A stretch of 7,450 bases of DNA, from assembly GCA_027298165.1 (NCBI GenBank), contig JAPUGN010000187.1, positions 1 to 7,450 of the forward strand. Reading direction: 5' to 3'. A program made the translations under genes and the position numbers. The stretch comes from Nitrospinota bacterium. GTDB taxonomy: Bacteria; Nitrospinota; Nitrospinia; Nitrospinales; Nitrospinaceae. Position 1 is the first letter of the stretch. Each line of letters begins with the position of its first letter. This document shows, in pieces, positions 1 through 4,765 of the stretch. The notes beneath the pieces are model-generated. The model was not told the origin of the DNA, ran no database searches, and saw only the letters and a list, made by a program, of their open reading frames with translations.

Positions 1-1406
1 AAAGCCGGAGATTCGGGTTTGCCTCTAAAAACTTTTATTCCGAATTCCTGGCCGCATTGGAAGTGACCCGGCATCCCCGTCAGTACTTCCCGAGCCTGGT
101 GATGCAGGAACCCAATGAGGTGGTGGAGGTGCCCATTGAGGATTACATCCACATCTCCACGCTGGAACAATATTTTGGAATGAGCCGGGAGGAGATCACC
201 CAATTCAATCCTGCTCTCAGGCGTCCGGTGGTTTCCGGCAAGCGGAGAATCCCGAAAAATTATATCTTCAAGGCACCTGCCGGGCGGAATCTCAATTTGG
301 GTGAATTGTATGCTTCCATTCCAGAAAATCTGAAATTCAAAAAACAGGTACGCGTCCGCTGGTATACCGTACACCGTGGGGACACATTGAGCACCATCGC
401 CCGCCGCAACCGGACGTCTGTCTGGAAATTGAAAGAACTGAATATGCTTCACGGTAGCCGGATTTATCGGGGCCAGGTTTTGGAGATTCCAGGGAAAGCC
501 TATAAGCGCGGCCGTAAAACCCGAATCGTTAACGTGGTTCATCCCAAGCCGGACTGGAGCCAGGTGGTAATCCCCGATGATCTGGAAACGGTCCAGTACC
601 GCATTCGCCGCCGCGACACCCTTACCAGCATTGCGCGCAAATACGGGGTTCATGTCAGCGTTCTGGCAAAATTGAATACCATGGATAATCCGCATTCGCT
701 CCGGCCGGGCCGGTCCATCAAGGTGCCCAAACCGGGAACGGATTTTGAAGCAAAACTGGCTTCCGCCGCGGTTAACAAGAAAACTGAAACAATTGTCCCG
801 AAAATGGAAGTTCAAATGAGCGGAGTGCAATCCGGAGAAAATACGGTCGTCGCCAGCACGGCGGAATCGGTGGATACAAATAGCCAGGTGGATGCCTCAC
901 TGGCAAGCCTGTTGATGAATTCCAGCGATTTCAACAAACATCGCTCAGCGTTTCGCCCGGTTAAATTTGTTTCGGATACGGATGATGAAGAATTTCGGGT
1001 CGGGCTGATTAAGGTCGATTTCGACGAGACGCTGAGCCATATCGCCGATTGGGCCCGTCTTTCTGTCCGGGAACTGCGACGGCTCAATAATCTGAGGAGA
1101 AGGGGAAGCCGGATCGGTGTCCACCAATCCATCAAGGTGCCGTTCCGCAGAGTTACCCCTGAAGAATTCGAGCGCAAGCGGCAGGAATACCATAAAGCCA
1201 TTCAGGAAGATTTTTTCAGTAACTACAAAGTAGACAAAGTGGTTATCCGCAAGTTGGAGCGAGGCGAGACCCTGTGGGAAATCTGCAACAACATCTACTT
1301 CATTCCTGTCTGGTTGCTCAGCAACTACAATCCAGACAAAGAAATCCATTCCCTGCAAGCTGGGGAATCCCTCGTTATTCCGATCCTGACCAAAAATCAA
1401 TCTTGA
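1..1406 (+). CDS. mltD: MltD-like membrane-bound lytic murein transglycosylase with LysM repeats, 5'-truncated
   Basis: This is the C-terminal part of an envelope enzyme that cleaves glycan strands of peptidoglycan. The frame is open to the left edge (first full codon at position 3), so the TTG at 57 is not the gene start. The first residues read GFASKNFYSEFLAALEV, typical of the end of the MltD-type SLT catalytic domain; the catalytic Glu lies outside the window. Next comes a degenerate LysM-like segment (about 120-285, with the NPALR motif). Four LysM modules for glycan binding follow, at about 360-494 (TVHRGDTLSTIARR), 594-731, 1002-1145 (more divergent, DFDETLSHIA) and 1245-1388 (RGETLWEICN). 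A Ser/Val/Thr-rich linker (about 740-990) separates modules two and three. The stop is TGA at 1404-1406. The family is secure; the symbol is less so, because the N-terminus is missing. Confidence 0.87.
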   Translation, partial: SRRFGFASKNFYSEFLAALEVTRHPRQYFPSLVMQEPNEVVEVPIEDYIHISTLEQYFGMSREEITQFNPALRRPVVSGKRRIPKNYIFKAPAGRNLNLGELYASIPENLKFKKQVRVRWYTVHRGDTLSTIARRNRTSVWKLKELNMLHGSRIYRGQVLEIPGKAYKRGRKTRIVNVVHPKPDWSQVVIPDDLETVQYRIRRRDTLTSIARKYGVHVSVLAKLNTMDNPHSLRPGRSIKVPKPGTDFEAKLASAAVNKKTETIVPKMEVQMSGVQSGENTVVASTAESVDTNSQVDASLASLLMNSSDFNKHRSAFRPVKFVSDTDDEEFRVGLIKVDFDETLSHIADWARLSVRELRRLNNLRRRGSRIGVHQSIKVPFRRVTPEEFERKRQEYHKAIQEDFFSNYKVDKVVIRKLERGETLWEICNNIYFIPVWLLSNYNPDKEIHSLQAGESLVIPILTKNQS

Positions 1407-1409
1407 CCT

Positions 1410-2183
1410 TTATAGTTCCTCCAAGTCCGGTACCGTTTCCAAAGCGGCCCGAATCGCCTCCAGATGGGCTTTGACGCGCCTGTCCATCGGCAAGGTTGGA
1501 GAGGTTTCCAGCGTAAATACATGGCGACAGCCGCGTTCGTAGGCGTACAGAGCCATAGGCCACCATTCCATTTCCCCGGGATCCGTGAGCCGACTCAACA
1601 GTCCCCGGTCCGCCGGTCTTCCTTCAATATCCTCCGCCATGTTCAGTGGATGTATGCGCTCCACCCGGTCCAGAATGGTCCGTCCCAGCGATGACAGGCG
1701 GGCGGATTGATCTTTCTGATAAATGTAATAGCCAGGGCTGTCCACATCTTCGTGAAGTTCCAAGTCGAGATGATAGGGTTGTTCCAGCATGCGCTTCACA
1801 AAAGCCACTTCGCGCGGCACCTGCTCCTCTTTAAACTTGCGGTTAAGGTCGATGTCGTCCTGGTTGTTGCGGGTTCCGACATCATAGCCGGCAGGGTTGA
1901 TGCAGGGTAGAATCGTGAACTCCCAATCCTTCAGGAAGTTTTTATAGAGCTCGTTTTCCAGGAATGCACATACCGTTTCCACGCCTGCCGGTTCGTCGCC
2001 GTGAATGCCCGCGGAGATCAGAATCCGCCGGGGATTTCCTTTTCCAAGAACTATTTTCACCAGTGGATATTCCCGGCCGGATGCCAGGAGGGTCTCCGCC
2101 TCGGTCAATTCATTCGCAGGATGGAGAGCGGATTTAATCCGGCTCAGAAGGGTATCGAAATTATTAGCGGGGGGAGGGCTCAT
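1410..2183 (-). CDS. M14-family zinc carboxypeptidase-like protein (AstE/ASPA-type fold)
   Basis: A predicted zinc hydrolase of 257 residues that removes a terminal residue or an acyl group from a small substrate. The zinc ligands are visible: His61 and Glu64 in the HGDEPAG motif and His144 in LELHED. NPAGYDVGTRNN (96-107) and DLNRKF (112-117) match the substrate-binding Asn/Arg motifs of M14 enzymes, and Glu226 in FTLETSP is the likely general base. No signal peptide is seen, so it is probably cytoplasmic. The ATG at 2183 is preceded by only a weak purine stretch (AAAGTGA). It lies 22 bases after nth on the same strand, which suggests co-transcription. The substrate is unknown: peptide tails from murein turnover, N-acyl amino acids and succinylglutamate are all possible. 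The neighbouring mltD is on the other strand and gives little support for the murein option. Confidence 0.85.
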   Translation of the reverse strand: MSPPPANNFDTLLSRIKSALHPANELTEAETLLASGREYPLVKIVLGKGNPRRILISAGIHGDEPAGVETVCAFLENELYKNFLKDWEFTILPCINPAGYDVGTRNNQDDIDLNRKFKEEQVPREVAFVKRMLEQPYHLDLELHEDVDSPGYYIYQKDQSARLSSLGRTILDRVERIHPLNMAEDIEGRPADRGLLSRLTDPGEMEWWPMALYAYERGCRHVFTLETSPTLPMDRRVKAHLEAIRAALETVPDLEEL

Positions 2184-2205
2184 GGGTCACTTTAAAAGTT
2201 TCGAA

Positions 2206-2838
2206 TCAATTCATCTTGTCGGGATATTCGCATTCCCGTGCGATCACACAGTGCGAGCATAGATAATTTTTAGCCTTGCAGACATAACGGCCATGGAGGA
2301 TCAGATATCGATGAGCATGCTTCCGCCATTTTTTGGGAGTCACCTCTAAAAGCTTCAATTCCGTTTCCAATACATTTTTGCCGGGTGCCAAGCCGGTCCG
2401 GTTGGCCAGTCGAAATACATGGGTATCCACCGCGATGGTGGGTTGGTCGAAGCCTTCGTTCAACACCACATTGGCGGTTTTGCGTCCGACTCCCGGCAGG
2501 CTTTCCAGGGCTTCCCGGTTGTCGGGAACTTCACCCTTAAAATGTTCCAGCAACAGAGCGCAGGTTTTGATGATATTTTTTGCCTTGGTCGGGGCCAGTC
2601 CGATGGTTTGAATCGACCGTTTGAGCTTTGATTCCCCGAGACCCAACAGGGCCTTCGGCGTCGGATATTTTTTGAACAATCCGGGGGTGACAGCGTTGAC
2701 CGATTTGTCCGTGGCCTGCGCGCTTAAAATCACGGCGATCAGCAGTTGAAACGGGTTGTCGTAGACCAGCTCGGAACGCGCACCGCGCAGGCTCCGGTGC
2801 AGTTTTTCATACAGGCTGTTGATGGTTTTAGAGTTCAA
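2206..2838 (-). CDS. nth: Endonuclease III (DNA glycosylase / AP lyase)
   Basis: A base excision repair enzyme that removes oxidised pyrimidines and cuts the abasic site by beta-elimination. It is 210 residues long against 211 in E. coli. The helix-hairpin-helix LPGVGRKTANVVL (114-126) carries the catalytic Lys120, and VDTHVFR carries the catalytic Asp138. The [4Fe-4S] cluster ligands are Cys187, Cys194, Cys197 and Cys203 (C-x6-C-x2-C-x5-C). All these positions equal the E. coli numbering when counted from the TTG at 2836-2838, which supports that start. An in-frame TAG at 2845-2847 excludes a longer form, and no Shine-Dalgarno sequence is visible. It lies 69 bases downstream of the SUMF1-like gene and 22 bases upstream of the M14 gene, all on the minus strand. 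No key residue is missing. Confidence 0.97.
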   Translation of the reverse strand: MNSKTINSLYEKLHRSLRGARSELVYDNPFQLLIAVILSAQATDKSVNAVTPGLFKKYPTPKALLGLGESKLKRSIQTIGLAPTKAKNIIKTCALLLEHFKGEVPDNREALESLPGVGRKTANVVLNEGFDQPTIAVDTHVFRLANRTGLAPGKNVLETELKLLEVTPKKWRKHAHRYLILHGRYVCKAKNYLCSHCVIARECEYPDKMN

Positions 2839-2869
2839 GGCGTTCTAAGGTTAGGGGTAATGAATGATT

Positions 2870-2879
2870 CCGTTAACGG
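2870..2879. repeat. 10-bp perfect palindrome upstream of nth
   Basis: CCGTTAACGG is its own reverse complement and sits in the 69-base gap between the SUMF1-like gene and nth, about 31 bases before the nth start. No T-tract follows on either strand, so it does not look like an intrinsic terminator. It could be a small operator or chance; a single 10-bp palindrome is weak evidence. Confidence 0.25.
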
Positions 2880-2907
2880 CTTAGATGCAGATGAGAGGCA
2901 GGCCGAT

Positions 2908-3651
2908 TTATTTTCCGCTTTTTAATTTCCGAGCGCAGCGAACGCCGACCAGAAACGATTCGGTAGCGTCGGCCATTCCCGGATGACGGCTTCCCACCCG
3001 AATCAGGGATTCATCATCCGGCCAGGAGCCGCCTCGAATCACATGATGGCTTCGCTGGCCTTTCGGCCCCTTCGGATTATTGCGGGGGCTTATTTCATAG
3101 GTGACCGAGTACCAGTCCGAAGTCCATTCCCAGACGCTTCCGAGCATATCATGGACGCCCCAGGCATTGGCTTTCTTACTGCCCACCGGGTGAGGGGTGC
3201 GCGAGGAATTTCCTGAATGCCACACGTAATCATGAAGAGGGCCTGAATTATTTTTGGGACCTCCCGCACGGGCGGCATATTCCCACTCTGCCTCTGTGGG
3301 AAGCCGCTTTCCCTGCTCGGCGCAAAAAGCCAGGGCATCAGGGTATCTCACGTGGTCGGCCGGCCAATCGTTGTTAATCAGCTTTGTTGGATTGCGGCCC
3401 GTTATCTTTTTGAATTGTTTTTGAGACGCTTCATATTTGTCGAGGTAAAAGGAATCCAGACAGACCTTGTGAACCGGCCGCTCGCGGTGGTTTTTCTCAT
3501 GGTCAAAATAGGTATATTCGGTCGCGGTTCCCATTTGAAAGCATCCTTTGGGAATCCGAACCATATCTTTTATGGGTTTTTTGGCCGAAGGGACTGAGGG
3601 AAACAAAACAAAACACAGCAGAAACGCGGCAATCGGGGAAATTTTTTTCAT
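2908..3651 (-). CDS. Exported SUMF1/FGE-fold protein without the FGE catalytic cysteines
   Basis: A 247-residue member of the formylglycine-generating-enzyme-sulfatase (SUMF1/EgtB/PvdO) family. Residues 1-23 form a signal peptide (Lys-Lys, a hydrophobic core, then a VPSA cleavage site), so it acts outside the cytoplasm. Family motifs in order are MVRIPKGCFQMG (30-41), RPVHKVCLDSFYLDKYE (58-74), GKRLPTEAEWEYAAR (114-128), GVHDMLGSVWEWTSDW (165-180), RGGSW (206-210) and GVRCA (236-240). In true FGE two copper-binding cysteines follow the GGS motif; here those places are Asp212 and Ile217, so formylglycine formation is unlikely. Cys110 and Cys239 match a structural disulfide pair of human FGE, and Cys37/Cys64 may form another. 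The ATG start is fixed by an in-frame TAA at 3661-3663. The function is unknown; a binding or structural role, or another chemistry, is possible. No sulfatase gene lies nearby. Confidence 0.88.
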   Translation of the reverse strand: MKKISPIAAFLLCFVLFPSVPSAKKPIKDMVRIPKGCFQMGTATEYTYFDHEKNHRERPVHKVCLDSFYLDKYEASQKQFKKITGRNPTKLINNDWPADHVRYPDALAFCAEQGKRLPTEAEWEYAARAGGPKNNSGPLHDYVWHSGNSSRTPHPVGSKKANAWGVHDMLGSVWEWTSDWYSVTYEISPRNNPKGPKGQRSHHVIRGGSWPDDESLIRVGSRHPGMADATESFLVGVRCARKLKSGK

Positions 3652-3657
3652 GACAAA

Positions 3658-3685
3658 ATTTTACTTTTACTGGGGAAAATGTCAA
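3658..3685 (-). promoter_or_regulatory. Sigma70-type promoter for the SUMF1-like gene, probably leaderless
   Basis: On the minus strand, TTGACA (3685-3680, a full match to the -35 consensus) is followed after 16 bases by TAAAAT (3663-3658, five of six matches to the -10 consensus). Only six bases separate the -10 box from the ATG at 3651, so the expected transcription start is the A of the start codon. No Shine-Dalgarno sequence precedes the ATG, which agrees with a leaderless mRNA. It may also drive nth and the M14 gene downstream. This is a prediction from sequence only. Confidence 0.55.
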
Positions 3686-3775
3686 GCAGAGGATTCAAGA
3701 AACATGGATAAACCTTTTCCAAATAGGATTTTTCCGGTACACTGGCGGTAACTCCAATCACAGGGTCCTTAATTC

Positions 3776-4732
3776 ATGAAGTCGGCAAAACTTATATTCC
3801 TGATCGTTTTTTCTTTATTTCTGGTGGCGTTCGGCCTAACCGATGCTTCCGCCTATTATAAAAAGAAGGTTCAGGTGCAAATGTTTCAAAACGCTCCGGG
3901 TTGGGTGGGGACCTATAATCCGGGAGCTCTGATGAGAGACCTTCTCGGACAGCATTTGCAACAGCAGGAGAATGTGGTCCTGGTGCGTTTCAGCGACCGC
4001 AAAAAAAATGCGCCACCAAGAAAACCCGGCAAGGATCCAGCTTTCAATGACCTTGCAGAAATCCAGACACCCGCCCAGATCATCGTTACCGGGCGCATCC
4101 TCAAATATCGTCCGGCTTTGCCGCTCAAACTGGAAAGCACCCGCACCGAGAAAAAAATGGCGCGCTCGGCGGAGATCCAGATTGAATTTCAGATTTTTCA
4201 GGGTCAAACCAAGCGCCTGCTCACCGGATTTGTCCTCAACCAAAAATCGACAGGCGGTGAATTTCCTCTGGGTTTTTCGCAAAGTTCATTAAATCTGAAG
4301 AGCCCCGATTTTAAGAAAACCTATATGGGCCGTGCGCTGGCCCGGTTGTCCGAACGGGTGGTGCCCCTGATTACGGATTATGTGAACCGGGTTCCACTGG
4401 ACGGCCAGGTGATCGCCGTGGAACCCAAGGATGAGCAACTGGTCATCAACGTGGGTTGGAAGAGCGGCGTGGAAATTCGTGACGAGTTTGTCGTGTACAG
4501 CGTCGATGTGGGCTTTCCCGATCCCCTGTACAAGGAAGACATCGGGGATCGCTTGAACCGCTTGGGAGTGGTCCGGGTCATTAATGTTCAGGAAGGATTT
4601 TCCGAGGTGGTCATCATGGCGGGCGGCGACTTTGTGAAAGGCAATCTGGTACGATCCAAAAAGTTCAAACCTCTTCCCAAAATTCTGAAAGACGCCAAAT
4701 TCACCTCCACCCCAACTTTTTCTCAACCGTAA
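3776..4732 (+). CDS. Exported protein with CsgG-like region and FlgT C-terminal-like domain
   Basis: A 318-residue exported protein of unassigned function. Residues 1-26 form a signal peptide ending in ASA, with cleavage before Tyr27. There is no lipobox cysteine and no other membrane segment, so it is probably a soluble periplasmic or secreted protein. Residues about 30-205 have the CsgG pattern: a beta strand (KVQVQMF), a helix (ALMRDLLGQHLQQ), QIIVTGRILKY, the strand EIQIEFQIF, and a helix with YMGRALARLSERVVPLI. Residues 208-293 resemble the C-terminal domain of FlgT (LDGQVIAVEPKDEQLVINVG, then GVVRVINVQEGFSEVVI and a closing GGDFVKGNLV). FlgT assembles the flagellar H-ring of Vibrio and CsgG is the curli secretion pore, but no flagellar or curli gene is present here. 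A weak AGGG lies ten bases before the ATG. The domain calls come from pattern recognition and are moderately secure. Confidence 0.72.
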   Translation: MKSAKLIFLIVFSLFLVAFGLTDASAYYKKKVQVQMFQNAPGWVGTYNPGALMRDLLGQHLQQQENVVLVRFSDRKKNAPPRKPGKDPAFNDLAEIQTPAQIIVTGRILKYRPALPLKLESTRTEKKMARSAEIQIEFQIFQGQTKRLLTGFVLNQKSTGGEFPLGFSQSSLNLKSPDFKKTYMGRALARLSERVVPLITDYVNRVPLDGQVIAVEPKDEQLVINVGWKSGVEIRDEFVVYSVDVGFPDPLYKEDIGDRLNRLGVVRVINVQEGFSEVVIMAGGDFVKGNLVRSKKFKPLPKILKDAKFTSTPTFSQP

Positions 4733-4765
4733 CTACAGACGCCTTCAGAAGAACTCTGTTTTCCT

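Noticed and set aside
57..59. TTG at 57 as the start of the LysM protein
   Set aside because: The same frame is open to the left edge, and the upstream residues continue the MltD-type SLT domain, so the gene begins outside the window.
945..1400. Minus-strand open frames (151 and 129 codons) opposite the LysM repeats
   Set aside because: They overlap the LysM coding sequence, share no family motif and have no visible ribosome binding site; they are treated as antisense shadows.
3715..3743. Plus-strand promoter for the CsgG/FlgT-like gene (TTTTCC, 17 bases, TACACT)
   Set aside because: The -10-like box matches only four of six positions and the -35 match is poor. A promoter probably lies in this divergent region, but I cannot place it.
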